Shown: positions 17,457 to 24,816 of the stretch, piece by piece
Numbering within the stretch: position 1 is the stretch's first letter
How the letters are laid out: each line of letters opens with the position of its first letter
Assembly (NCBI GenBank): GCA_016213105.1
Contig: JACRBN010000026.1
Span: 744,001-808,000 of the forward strand
Source: Chloroflexota bacterium
GTDB taxonomy: Bacteria; Chloroflexota; Anaerolineae; Anaerolineales; Villigracilaceae
Reading direction: 5' to 3'
Length of the DNA stretch: 64,000 bases
Made by a program: the position numbers and the translations under genes
The notes under the pieces: generated by a model
Database searches by the model: none
Seen by the model: only the letters and a program-made list of their open reading frames with translations
Told to the model about the DNA's origin: nothing

Positions 17457-18406
17457 GCGCAAGACGTACCGCACCGCGTTCTGATGAAGTGCGCCAGCGC
17501 CGCGCCCAGGAGCAAGTCAAGCGCCAAAGGCAGGCGGTCGAGCGCGCCTATCGGCCCCTGCCACCGGTCACCACGCGCAGCAAGACCCCGCGCCTGACGC
17601 CCCGCCAACCGCAGGCTGACCGCCGTTTCAATATTGCCATCGGCCTGCCGCAGAATCGATTACAGGTCCCCAGCCTGCCCCGCATCCAGCCGGGCTGGCG
17701 GCTGGCCTCCTTCATCCTTGGCATCGCGCTGATCGCTGCGCTGTATCTGCTGTGGACGCTGCCTTATTTCCGCGTGACCGAAGCGCAGGTGACGGGCGCC
17801 GCCCGCCTAAGCCCGGCCGAGATCAATGCGGCGCTGGGCGCAAGCGGAAAGCCGGTCTTCGCGCTGCAAGCCGACGAATTGGTGACGCGCCTGCGCCTGG
17901 CCTATCCCGAACTGTCTGCGGCGGCGGTGACGATCAGTCTGCCGAACCAGATCCAGGTCGAGGTGGTGGAACGGCAGCCGGTTTTGCTCTGGCAGCAGGG
18001 GGACGGCTATACCTGGATCGACGCGACGGGCGTGGCCTTTCGTCCGCGCGGCGAGGCTGGCGGCTTGATCCCGGTGGTGTCGCAGACCACCCCGCCCTCG
18101 GGCACTTCCGTGACCGCCGACCCGTTCAGCCCGCCCCCGTACCTGTCCCCGGATATGGTGAAGTCGGCCCAAACCCTGGCGGCGAACCTGCCGGCCGGTG
18201 TGAGCATGATCTACGACTCGCATAACGGCTTCGGCTGGGTTGATCCGCAGGGCTGGCAGGTTTTCTTTGGTTCGAGTTCGAAGGATATGGCGCTCAAGGT
18301 GCGTGTGTACCAGTCCCTGACCGCCTCTCTCACAGCGCGTGGAATTTATCCCGCGTTCATCAGTGTCGTCCAGGTGGACGCACCGTATTATCGGATGGAA
18401 CAGTAA
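17453..18406 (+). CDS. ftsQ: Division protein FtsQ/DivIB
   Basis: 317 residues. A basic, proline-containing cytoplasmic N-terminus of about 80 residues is followed by one membrane helix (about 85-103). The extracellular POTRA domain starts at YFRVTEAQVTGAARLSPAEI, and the FtsQ beta-domain contains VEVVERQPVLLWQQGDGYTWIDATGVAF. The protein forms a complex with FtsL/DivIC at the septum. The N-terminus is longer than in many FtsQ proteins. It is joined to ddl by ATGA and to ftsA by a TAATG overlap. Confidence 0.9.
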   Translation: MSARRTAPRSDEVRQRRAQEQVKRQRQAVERAYRPLPPVTTRSKTPRLTPRQPQADRRFNIAIGLPQNRLQVPSLPRIQPGWRLASFILGIALIAALYLLWTLPYFRVTEAQVTGAARLSPAEINAALGASGKPVFALQADELVTRLRLAYPELSAAAVTISLPNQIQVEVVERQPVLLWQQGDGYTWIDATGVAFRPRGEAGGLIPVVSQTTPPSGTSVTADPFSPPPYLSPDMVKSAQTLAANLPAGVSMIYDSHNGFGWVDPQGWQVFFGSSSKDMALKVRVYQSLTASLTARGIYPAFISVVQVDAPYYRMEQ

Positions 18407-19650
18407 TGGAAGAAATCTTCGTAGGCATCGACGTAGGCACAACCAAGGTCTGCACGCTGGTGGGGCGCGTGGAGGCCGAGAACCAGATCCGCATCATGGG
18501 CGTGGGCCACGAACCGTCGGAGGGCATCCGCAAGGGCGTGGTCGTCGACCTGGGCGCGGCCTCCAAGGCGATTGCCCGCTCGGTCGAAAAAGCCGAGCAG
18601 ACCTCGGGCCTGGAAATCACGACGGCGCTGGTCAGCCTGGCGGGGGCGCACGTCTCCTCGATCAACAGCCGCGGGGCGATAGCCGTGCCGCACGGCTTGA
18701 TCGACGCGGTCGACGTGGCGCGCGTGCTCGAACAGGCGCGCACGGTGGCGATCCCGCATGACCGCGAGATCGTGCACGTCGTCCAGCGCGGCTACACCGT
18801 GGACGGGCAGGAAGGCATCCACATGCCGGTCGGGATGCACGGCTACAAGCTGGAGGTGGAGACGCACATCATCACCGCCGCAGCCGCCACCGTGGACAAC
18901 CTGCGCCAGTGCGTGGGCGCGGCGGGTGTCAACGTGGATCAGTTCGTGTTGAATCCGCTGGCCTCGGGTGAAGTCGTGTTGACTGAGCAGGAACGCCAGA
19001 TGGGTGTGGCCGTCTGTGACATCGGCGGCGGCACCACCGACCTGGCCATCTACGTGGACGGCGACGTGTGGCATACGATGGTGCTGGCCGTGGGCGGCAA
19101 CCACGTGACGCAGGACATCGCGCACGGGCTGCGCCTGCCCTTCTCGCAGGCCGAAGAGGTCAAGAAGCAGCAGGGACATGCCGTGCGCGCCGAGGTGGGG
19201 CCCGAGGAATATTTCAGCATCCGTCCCTTCGGCGAGGATCATCCCACCCAGATCAACCGCCAGGACCTGGCGCATATCATCGAAGCGCGCACCGAGGAGA
19301 TCTTCAACCTGATCCTTCAGGAGATTAAACGCTCGGGTTACGACGGCCTGCTGCCCGCGGGCATCGTCCTGACCGGCGGCACCTCGGCCCTGCCGGGCAT
19401 CAAGCGCGTGGCGGGCGAAGTGCTTGGAATGCCCGTTCGCACGGCCCAGCCCGAGAACCTGGTCGGGTTGGTGGAAAAGTTAAGTTCCCCGTCGTTTTCG
19501 ACCAGTGTGGGACTCCTGCGCTGGGCCCTGACCATGCACGATCACGACCTTGCCCTGGGAAGTGACCGGCGCAACCGTCGCCGTATGAAAGGAGACAGCA
19601 CTATGAATTTTGATGGCATCAAGAACTGGCTCAAACGGTTGCTTCCCTAA
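18406..19650 (+). CDS. ftsA: Cell division protein FtsA
   Basis: 414-residue actin-like ATPase that anchors FtsZ to the membrane. The phosphate 1 loop is VGIDVGTTKVCTLVG (about 6-20). The SHS2 insert lies near residues 84-160. Phosphate 2 is VCDIGGGTTDLAIY (about 204-217), and the adenosine loop is IVLTGGTSALPGIK (about 321-334). The last residues, FDGIKNWLKRLLP, form an amphipathic helix, the known membrane-targeting tail. A strong Shine-Dalgarno (AAAGGAGA) lies before an in-frame ATG at 19604 that would start translation at exactly this tail. Confidence 0.96.
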   Translation: MEEIFVGIDVGTTKVCTLVGRVEAENQIRIMGVGHEPSEGIRKGVVVDLGAASKAIARSVEKAEQTSGLEITTALVSLAGAHVSSINSRGAIAVPHGLIDAVDVARVLEQARTVAIPHDREIVHVVQRGYTVDGQEGIHMPVGMHGYKLEVETHIITAAAATVDNLRQCVGAAGVNVDQFVLNPLASGEVVLTEQERQMGVAVCDIGGGTTDLAIYVDGDVWHTMVLAVGGNHVTQDIAHGLRLPFSQAEEVKKQQGHAVRAEVGPEEYFSIRPFGEDHPTQINRQDLAHIIEARTEEIFNLILQEIKRSGYDGLLPAGIVLTGGTSALPGIKRVAGEVLGMPVRTAQPENLVGLVEKLSSPSFSTSVGLLRWALTMHDHDLALGSDRRNRRRMKGDSTMNFDGIKNWLKRLLP

Positions 19651-19712
19651 TGCTTACGGAAGTTCGGAAACCTGTTGGGTCGTCCGAATTCTCACAGATA
19701 CCTTAAAACTCT

Positions 19713-19740
19713 TTTAAATTTTCCCATTCTCGTTTAAGAT
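19713..19740 (+). promoter_or_regulatory. Possible weak promoter of ftsZ
   Basis: The 117-bp ftsA-ftsZ gap is the longest in the cluster and AT-rich. TTTAAA (19713-19718) and TAAGAT (19735-19740) are 16 bp apart, about 28 bp before the ftsZ start. The -35 match is poor. The call rests mainly on the gap and on the known frequency of separate ftsZ promoters. Confidence 0.35.
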
Positions 19741-19767
19741 TGGCTTATTCCTGGCCAGGAGGAACAC

Positions 19768-20943
19768 ATGGATCAACTACGCAAGAACAATCCGCAAGTC
19801 GAAACCTTCGCCCGCATCAAAGTTATCGGTGTCGGAGGCGGCGGACAGAACGCTGTCAACCGCATGATCGAGGAAGGCATCGAGGGCGTTGAATTCATCG
19901 CAGCCAACACCGACGCCCAGGCGCTTAACCTTTCCAAGGCTCCCATCCGCGTCCGCCTCGGGGACAAACTGACCCGTGGCCTCGGCGCGGGCGGCGATCC
20001 CGAGATCGGCCGCAAGGCCGCCGAAGAATCCGCCGATGAACTCTATAACGTGCTCAAGGGCGCGGACATGGTCTTCATCACCGCGGGCATGGGCGGCGGC
20101 ACCGGCACGGGCGCCGCGCCTGTCGTCGCGCAGGTCGCCAAGGAATCAGGCGCGCTGACCATCGGCGTCGTCACCCGCCCGTTCACCTTCGAAGGCGGGC
20201 GCCGCATGACGGGCGCCGAGAACGGCATCGGCAAGATGAAGGAGCACGCCCACACCCTTATCTCGATCCCCAACGACCGCCTGCTGCAACTGGCCGACAA
20301 GAAGTCCAGTCTGCAGGATGCCTTCCGCATGGCCGATGAGGTTCTGCACCAGGGCATTCAGGGCATCTCCGAACTCATCACCATCCCTGGCCTGATCAAC
20401 CTTGACTTCGCCGACGTCAAAGCCATCATGTCCGAGGGCGGAGCCGCCCTCATGGCGGTTGGACGCGGCAAGGGCGACGACCGCGCCAAGCTGGCCGCCG
20501 AGCAGGCCATCTCCAGCCAGCTGCTCGACATCACCATCGACGGCGCGCGCGGCGTGCTCTTCAACGTAACCGGCGGCTCGAACCTGACCCTCTTCGAGGT
20601 CAACCAGGCGGCAGCCATCATCCGCGAGACCGCGCACCCCGACGTGAACATGATCTTCGGCGCCGTGATCGACCCGAACATGGGCGAGGAAATCCGCGTC
20701 ACGGTGATCGCGACCGGCTTCGAACGCTCCGGTGTACCGCGGCGCGCCCTCGAGCGTGTCGCCACGCGCAACGAGCGCTCCACCTCCACCCCGACGTTGG
20801 GCTACATCCGCCCGACCGAATCCGTCAGCGTGGACGCCGAGGTCAGGCACGGCGGCGAATCCAGGCCGTCTGCGCCTTCGGTCCCGCCCACCTACGGCAG
20901 CGACGATCTCGACATCCCGGCTTTCATGCGCAAGCGCCGCTAG
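19768..20943 (+). CDS. ftsZ: Cell division GTPase FtsZ
   Basis: 391-residue tubulin homologue that polymerises into the Z ring. [16 protein letters not shown] (about 18-33) opens the nucleotide-binding domain. The tubulin signature [10 protein letters not shown] is near residue 110. The T7 loop with [13 protein letters not shown] supplies the catalytic residues. A flexible linker ends in [13 protein letters not shown], the conserved C-terminal peptide that binds FtsA. An AGGAGG Shine-Dalgarno precedes the ATG. It closes the cluster and is followed by palindromic repeats. Confidence 0.97.
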   Translation: MDQLRKNNPQVETFARIKVIGVGGGGQNAVNRMIEEGIEGVEFIAANTDAQALNLSKAPIRVRLGDKLTRGLGAGGDPEIGRKAAEESADELYNVLKGADMVFITAGMGGGTGTGAAPVVAQVAKESGALTIGVVTRPFTFEGGRRMTGAENGIGKMKEHAHTLISIPNDRLLQLADKKSSLQDAFRMADEVLHQGIQGISELITIPGLINLDFADVKAIMSEGGAALMAVGRGKGDDRAKLAAEQAISSQLLDITIDGARGVLFNVTGGSNLTLFEVNQAAAIIRETAHPDVNMIFGAVIDPNMGEEIRVTVIATGFERSGVPRRALERVATRNERSTSTPTLGYIRPTESVSVDAEVRHGGESRPSAPSVPPTYGSDDLDIPAFMRKRR

Positions 20944-20953
20944 ACCGGCCGGC

Positions 20954-21009
20954 AGGCGGATTGCAAATCCGCCTGGAGCCCCAGCTCCGCGGGGATTTGT
21001 AATCCCCGC
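20954..21009. repeat. Pair of REP-like palindromes after ftsZ
   Basis: First palindrome AGGCGGATT (20954-20962) / AATCCGCCT (20966-20974) with GCA loop. Second GCGGGGATT (20989-20997) / AATCCCCGC (21001-21009) with TGT loop. The stems differ in sequence but keep the same core. They may act as the transcription end of the dcw cluster. Confidence 0.7.
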
Positions 21010-21042
21010 GCTCTTCGTCCGACGCAACGACTGGTATAACCA

Positions 21043-21141
21043 GGGCGGGTCAGATATACCCAGCGCGGTCACAAATTGCGCTTTTTTAGAGAGGGGAAAA
21101 CGCAATTTGTGACCGTGGGTATTATATAATCTGACCCGCCC
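21043..21141 (+). repeat. 99-bp inverted-repeat element carrying TATAAT
   Basis: Outer arms GGGCGGGTCAGAT (21043-21055) and ATCTGACCCGCCC (21129-21141) are perfectly complementary. Inner arms CGGTCACAAATTGCG and CGCAATTTGTGACCG are also complementary. Between them lies CGTGGGTATTATATAAT (21114-21130), a 17-mer found once more, exactly, at 37546-37562 on the minus strand in front of ligA. The element is compatible with a MITE or a mobile promoter. The gene at 21183 follows in the same direction. Confidence 0.65.
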
Positions 21142-21182
21142 TTCGATTTGAGGGTAAACTTCGAAAGCCTGCCATCTTCCTG

Positions 21183-22139
21183 ATGCCCAATCACCTGCAA
21201 TCCATCGTTCAAACCCTGTCCCTGCCTTTTCATGGCGAACATGAAAGATTCTGGGCGGTCTTTTCACATTGGTGCCTGCCACGTTATTTCAAGGCCTGGC
21301 GCGCCCTGACCGGCCGCGACCCGCAGCCGCGCCGCGCGGAGGGACTCGCCCGCGATCCGCTCATGATCTACCAGATGGCCAAGGTGGGTTCGCGTTCGGT
21401 GCTGTTTTCGCTGGAACTGGCCTATCGACGGCACGGACTCCCGAACGTTCCGATTTATCACGTGCATAATCTCGCCAACCTGGACGGCCACAACCGCCGC
21501 GCCAACCGACGGGGCAACCCCGAGGAGATCCAGGTCGTCCAGGAGTACAGGCGCCTGCGCGAGGAATTCGACCGCGACCCCTCCCGCCATTGGAACGTCA
21601 TCAGCCTGGTGCGTGACCCCGTGGCGCGCAACGTGGGAGCCTTCTTCCACAAACTCGACCAGTACGTGCCCGAGTGGAAGAAACGCTGGAGCGAAGGCGC
21701 GCTGCCCATGCAGGAGGTCATCCAGTTGTTCATCGGCGCGAGCGAGATCCACCAGACCGCCAACCATTGGTTCGACGTGGAGTTCAAATCCGTGCTGGGT
21801 ATCGACGTGTACGATGCGCCCTTCCAGACGGGAACCGGCTATCAGTTGTACGCCAACCCGCCGCGGGTCGACCTGCTGCTCATCCGCCTGGAGGATTTGA
21901 ATCGCGTAGCCGCGCCCGCCATCCAGGGCTTCCTCGGTTTCCGTGACTTCAAACTGTACAATACCAACGTCGGGGACGAGAAGGATTATGCCGAGGTCTA
22001 CCGCGCCTTCAAGTCCACGCCCCTGCCGCTGTCCTACACCGAGTCGGTCTACGAGACGCGCTTTGCCCATCATTTTTACTCGGACGCCGAACTCCAGGCC
22101 TTCACCCGCAAGTGGACGCAGCCCAAGGCGCGTTCCTAG
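21183..22139 (+). CDS. Sulfotransferase-like / putative capsular polysaccharide protein
   Basis: 318 residues, soluble. LMIYQMAKVGSRSVLFSLE (about 62-80) resembles the 5'-phosphosulfate loop of sulfotransferase-fold proteins. VISLVRDPVARNVGAFFHKL (about 140-159) resembles the 3'-phosphate-binding region with its conserved Arg and Asp. The same two motifs occur in the NKWYS family annotated as putative capsular polysaccharide synthesis proteins. Substrate unknown. The start ATG at 21183 has no clear Shine-Dalgarno. A TATAAT-containing repeat element lies about 50 bp upstream. No other glycan biosynthesis gene is adjacent. Confidence 0.6.
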   Translation: MPNHLQSIVQTLSLPFHGEHERFWAVFSHWCLPRYFKAWRALTGRDPQPRRAEGLARDPLMIYQMAKVGSRSVLFSLELAYRRHGLPNVPIYHVHNLANLDGHNRRANRRGNPEEIQVVQEYRRLREEFDRDPSRHWNVISLVRDPVARNVGAFFHKLDQYVPEWKKRWSEGALPMQEVIQLFIGASEIHQTANHWFDVEFKSVLGIDVYDAPFQTGTGYQLYANPPRVDLLLIRLEDLNRVAAPAIQGFLGFRDFKLYNTNVGDEKDYAEVYRAFKSTPLPLSYTESVYETRFAHHFYSDAELQAFTRKWTQPKARS

Positions 22140-22164
22140 CAGACCCAGCCTTTTTATTTCATGC

Positions 22165-22170
22165 TACAAT
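22165..22170 (+). promoter_or_regulatory. -10 element for a probable leaderless transcript
   Basis: TACAAT lies 7 nt before the ATG at 22178, so transcription would begin at or next to the start codon. No good -35 is seen. Similar spacing is found before ligA and comM. Confidence 0.4.
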
Positions 22171-22177
22171 TAACCCG

Positions 22178-22609
22178 ATGAACAACACAGTGAAAGCCAC
22201 CCTTCCGCAGCCCGAACACGAATCCTATCGCAGGCATCGCCGGCAAGTGACGCGGCAGATCATCCTGCCCGTGGTCATCGCGACCGTCTTGATGATCGCG
22301 CTCTTTGTGGTGATCGGGTTTGCCACCTTCCGCGACAACGGCGACGTGGGGCGCTGGGCCGCCATCTCCACGGTGTGGATTCTCATCCCGATTCTCCTGG
22401 GAGGCGTGGTGGTGTTCGCCATCCTGGGCGGCCTCATCTACCTGATGATGCGCCTGCTCGGCCTGCTGCCCACCTACACGGGCCTCGCGCAGGATTACGT
22501 CCAACTTGGGGCGCTGTACGTCCAGCGCTTCACCGAGGCGGCCGTCAAACCCGTCTTTGCCGTGGACGGGCTGGTTGCATATTTCAAGGCAATTTTTGGG
22601 AGAAAATAA
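22178..22609 (+). CDS. Membrane protein with two transmembrane helices
   Basis: 143 residues, not recognised as a named family. A basic N-terminus (HESYRRHRRQVTRQ) is followed by a first helix at about residues 28-50 and a second at about 64-90. The soluble C-terminus of about 50 residues contains AQDYVQLGALYVQRFTEAAVKP. The start at 22178 is preferred over an in-frame upstream codon because the N-terminus then fits a cytoplasmic basic segment. It is probably co-transcribed with the small gene 3 bp downstream. Confidence 0.6.
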   Translation: MNNTVKATLPQPEHESYRRHRRQVTRQIILPVVIATVLMIALFVVIGFATFRDNGDVGRWAAISTVWILIPILLGGVVVFAILGGLIYLMMRLLGLLPTYTGLAQDYVQLGALYVQRFTEAAVKPVFAVDGLVAYFKAIFGRK

Positions 22610-22612
22610 GAC

Positions 22613-22807
22613 ATGCAGAACAAGAGCAAAGTGATCCTTGCGGGCGCCGTGATCGGCGCCGCGACGGGCCTGATCGCCGCCATGCTGCTGACCCGCCGCG
22701 CGGAGAGAGACGAGAAGGATACCGCCATCACCGCGGGCGAAGGTCTCAAGCTGGGCGTGCTGGTCTTTGGCCTGCTGCGCGCCATCGCCTCGCTGGGTGA
22801 TGATTAG
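22613..22807 (+). CDS. Small glycine-rich membrane protein
   Basis: 64 residues. One N-terminal helix rich in Gly and Ala (VILAGAVIGAATGLIAAML, about 8-26) is followed by a charged loop RRAERDEKD and a second weakly hydrophobic stretch (LGVLVFGLLRAIASL). The pattern is like small YtxH-type or glycine-zipper proteins, without a firm match. It follows the 22178 gene by 3 bp and ends before an intrinsic terminator, so the two genes form one unit. Confidence 0.55.
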   Translation: MQNKSKVILAGAVIGAATGLIAAMLLTRRAERDEKDTAITAGEGLKLGVLVFGLLRAIASLGDD

Positions 22808-22827
22808 CAATCGAACGTTGAACGTGT

Positions 22828-22856
22828 AGACCGAGGTTTTGCCTCGGTCTTTTTTA
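22828..22856 (+). terminator. Intrinsic terminator
   Basis: AGACCGAGG / CCTCGGTCT stem, loop TTTTG, followed by a run of T. It ends the 22178-22807 unit. Confidence 0.85.
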
Positions 22857-22892
22857 TCCGCGCGATTTTTCTCCAGCGGAGAATGATCCGAC

Positions 22893-23690
22893 ATGACCGA
22901 TGTTTTGCCCGATCCGCCCATCGCCAGCGGGCGCACCGCCGACGTCCATGCCTGGGGGGAGGGAAGTGTGCTCAAATTGTTCCATCCCTGGTTCGACCTT
23001 GAAAGCATCCAATACGAACAGCGCATCACCCGTGCCGTCTGCGCCAGCGGCGTGGCGGCGCCCCAGGTCGGGGAACTGGTCCAGGTGGGGGAGCGGTATG
23101 GCCTGACCTACCAGCGAGTAGACGGTCCCTCCATGCTGGACCTGCTTCAGCGCAAGCCGTGGACAGTGTTCGCCTGCGCCCGCGCCCTGGCAGAGCTGCA
23201 AGCGCAAATGCATGCCAGCGTCTTCGAATCCGACATCCCCTCCCAGCGTGAAAGGCTGGCTTACAAACTCGAACATGCCGCGGCCTTATCCGCTGCCGTG
23301 CGAACATCCCTGTTGAACCGGCTCGCGTCCATGCCGACGGGGGCACAGGTCTGCCACGGGGATTTCCACCCGGGCAACGTCATCATGACCGCGCAGGGCG
23401 GCGTGGCCATCGACTGGATCGACGCCAGCCGCGGCAATCCGCTGGCAGACGCGGCGCGCACCAGCATCATTTTGCAAGGGCTGGCGGCAGGCGAGATTTC
23501 CAATCCCATCCTGAAACAGTTCGCGCGCGTCTTCCATGCCGCCTACCTGCGCCATTACTTCCACCAGCGCCCGCAGGGACGGGAGGAGTTTCGCCGCTGG
23601 CTGCCCATCGTGGCGGGCGCGCGTTTGAGTGAGGACATCCAGGAGATCGAGTCGTGGCTGTTGGAGCAAGCGGGAAAATCCCAGGTCTGA
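22893..23690 (+). CDS. Aminoglycoside phosphotransferase-fold kinase
   Basis: 265 residues. Kinase-like fold of the APH/choline kinase family. The catalytic loop CHGDFHPGNVIM (about 151-162) contains the catalytic Asp and the Mg-binding Asn. The DFG-like Asp is in VAIDWIDASRGNPLADAAR (about 169-187). The N-terminal lobe carries GEGSVLKLFH with the ATP-binding Lys. Members phosphorylate antibiotics, choline or sugar-like small molecules. Nothing here points to one substrate, so resistance should not be assumed. A GGAG Shine-Dalgarno precedes the ATG. A methyltransferase gene follows after 9 bp. Confidence 0.8.
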   Translation: MTDVLPDPPIASGRTADVHAWGEGSVLKLFHPWFDLESIQYEQRITRAVCASGVAAPQVGELVQVGERYGLTYQRVDGPSMLDLLQRKPWTVFACARALAELQAQMHASVFESDIPSQRERLAYKLEHAAALSAAVRTSLLNRLASMPTGAQVCHGDFHPGNVIMTAQGGVAIDWIDASRGNPLADAARTSIILQGLAAGEISNPILKQFARVFHAAYLRHYFHQRPQGREEFRRWLPIVAGARLSEDIQEIESWLLEQAGKSQV

Positions 23691-23699
23691 AAGGATAAA

Positions 23700-24371
23700 A
23701 TGCGCGCCGATCCATCCCCAGTCACCCGTGTCGACCGATCCAGGCAATCTGCCAAAACGGCCTATGACCGATTGAGTCAATGGTATGACCTGATTGCGGG
23801 CAGCAGCGAGAAAAAATTTGCAGACGCAGGCCTGCGAAAGCTCGACGTCCAGGTGGGTGAAAGGGTGTTGGAGATCGGATACGGCACGGGCAATAGTCTC
23901 GTCGCGTTGGCGGCGGGTGCGGGGACAGCGGGCAGGGTCTGCGGGATCGACCTCTCGAATGGAATGGCGCAGGTGGCGCAGCGTAAATTGAAAAAGAGTG
24001 GATTGTCTGCCAGGGCGGGGCTTCAATGTGGCGACGCCGTCCGCCTGCCCTACCCCGACGATTTCTTCGATGCCGTTTTCATGAGCTTTGTCCTGGAATT
24101 ATTCGACACGCCCGAACTGCCGCTGGTGCTGCACGAATGTCAGCGGACCTTGCGCAGGGGCGGGCGGATCGGCGTGGTGTCCCTCTCCAAAAAGGAGACC
24201 CTCCCTGTAAAGTTATATGAATGGTTCCACCTGCGCTTTCCCGCCTACGTGGATTGCCGTCCCATTTTTGTCCGAGAAACGATCGCGGAGGCTGGCTTTC
24301 AGATCGCGGATGAGGAGGAGCGAAGCATGTGGGGCCTGCCCGTGGAGATCATCATCGCGCGGAACGGGTGA
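23700..24371 (+). CDS. Class I SAM-dependent methyltransferase, UbiE-like
   Basis: 223 residues. AYDRLSQWYDLIAGSSEKKF at the N-terminus and VLEIGYGTGNSLVALA (about 57-72, SAM loop) are typical of the UbiE/COQ5-like Methyltransf_11 group. CGIDLSNGMAQVAQRKL, GDAVRLPYPDDFFDAVFMSFVLELFD and a post-core HECQRTLRRGGRIGVVS follow. It probably methylates a small molecule. The gene follows the APH-fold kinase by 9 bp with an AAAGGA Shine-Dalgarno and precedes a hairpin terminator. Confidence 0.8.
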   Translation: MRADPSPVTRVDRSRQSAKTAYDRLSQWYDLIAGSSEKKFADAGLRKLDVQVGERVLEIGYGTGNSLVALAAGAGTAGRVCGIDLSNGMAQVAQRKLKKSGLSARAGLQCGDAVRLPYPDDFFDAVFMSFVLELFDTPELPLVLHECQRTLRRGGRIGVVSLSKKETLPVKLYEWFHLRFPAYVDCRPIFVRETIAEAGFQIADEEERSMWGLPVEIIIARNG

Positions 24372-24405
24372 ATGCTGCTGTGCAAGAATTTGTCCATTAA
24401 ACTGA

Positions 24406-24436
24406 GAAAGCCAGGGTCCTGTCCTGGCTTTCCCTT
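24406..24436 (+). terminator. Hairpin terminator after the methyltransferase
   Basis: GAAAGCCAGG (24406-24415) pairs with CCTGGCTTTC (24423-24432) over a 7-nt loop. Only a short pyrimidine tract follows. Confidence 0.6.
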
Positions 24437-24620
24437 TCGAAGGAGGAGAAGAGAAATCACCTTGCGAGGTCAACTTTATCACGCGCCCGGGAAATGTGCT
24501 CGACGCCTGCCCTACGCCGTCCACACGATTGCAATACGGGTTGGATGAGCCTTTTTTAAGGGAAATCATAGCCCGGTAAACCGCAACCCTTTTGCTCACC
24601 GTGTTGTAACTCGACTCTTT

Positions 24621-24650
24621 CACCACGGAGCGCACAGAGAACACGGAGAA
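24621..24650. repeat. CACGGAG-type short direct repeat
   Basis: CCACGGAG and ACACGGAG occur about 18 bp apart, with CACAGAG between them. The stretch from 24437 to 24690 otherwise shows no convincing gene. Confidence 0.4.
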
Positions 24651-24692
24651 AACCTTTAAAAAATCTCCGTAGTACCGCTGCCAGATGAAGTT

Positions 24693-24741
24693 GTAGCGCA
24701 ATTTGCTAAATTGCGCCTGGCAAATTGGCAATTTGCCCTAC
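24693..24741. repeat. Double palindrome, AATTTGC family
   Basis: GCGCAATTT/AAATTGCGC (loop GCT, 24696-24716) is followed by GGCAAATT/AATTTGCC (loop GGC, 24719-24737), enclosed by GTAG and CTAC. It has the same core letters as the hairpins at 21043 and 37561 but a different outline. It lies between convergent genes and could end transcription. Confidence 0.6.
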
Positions 24742-24816
24742 ATCTTTAACTTGTCGAGATAGTAGTTGTCTTGGTTTTACGGGGCAATCGATAGAGACCT
24801 ATCAGGTCTGCTGCAT

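Noticed and set aside
22893-23690. Antibiotic resistance kinase
   Set aside because: The APH fold is shared by many metabolic kinases. No resistance-type motif or context supports it.
24437-24690. Small RNA gene or small protein in the gap after the UbiE-like methyltransferase
   Set aside because: No convincing ORF with a Shine-Dalgarno, promoter or structured RNA apart from the repeats listed. Nothing further can be supported.
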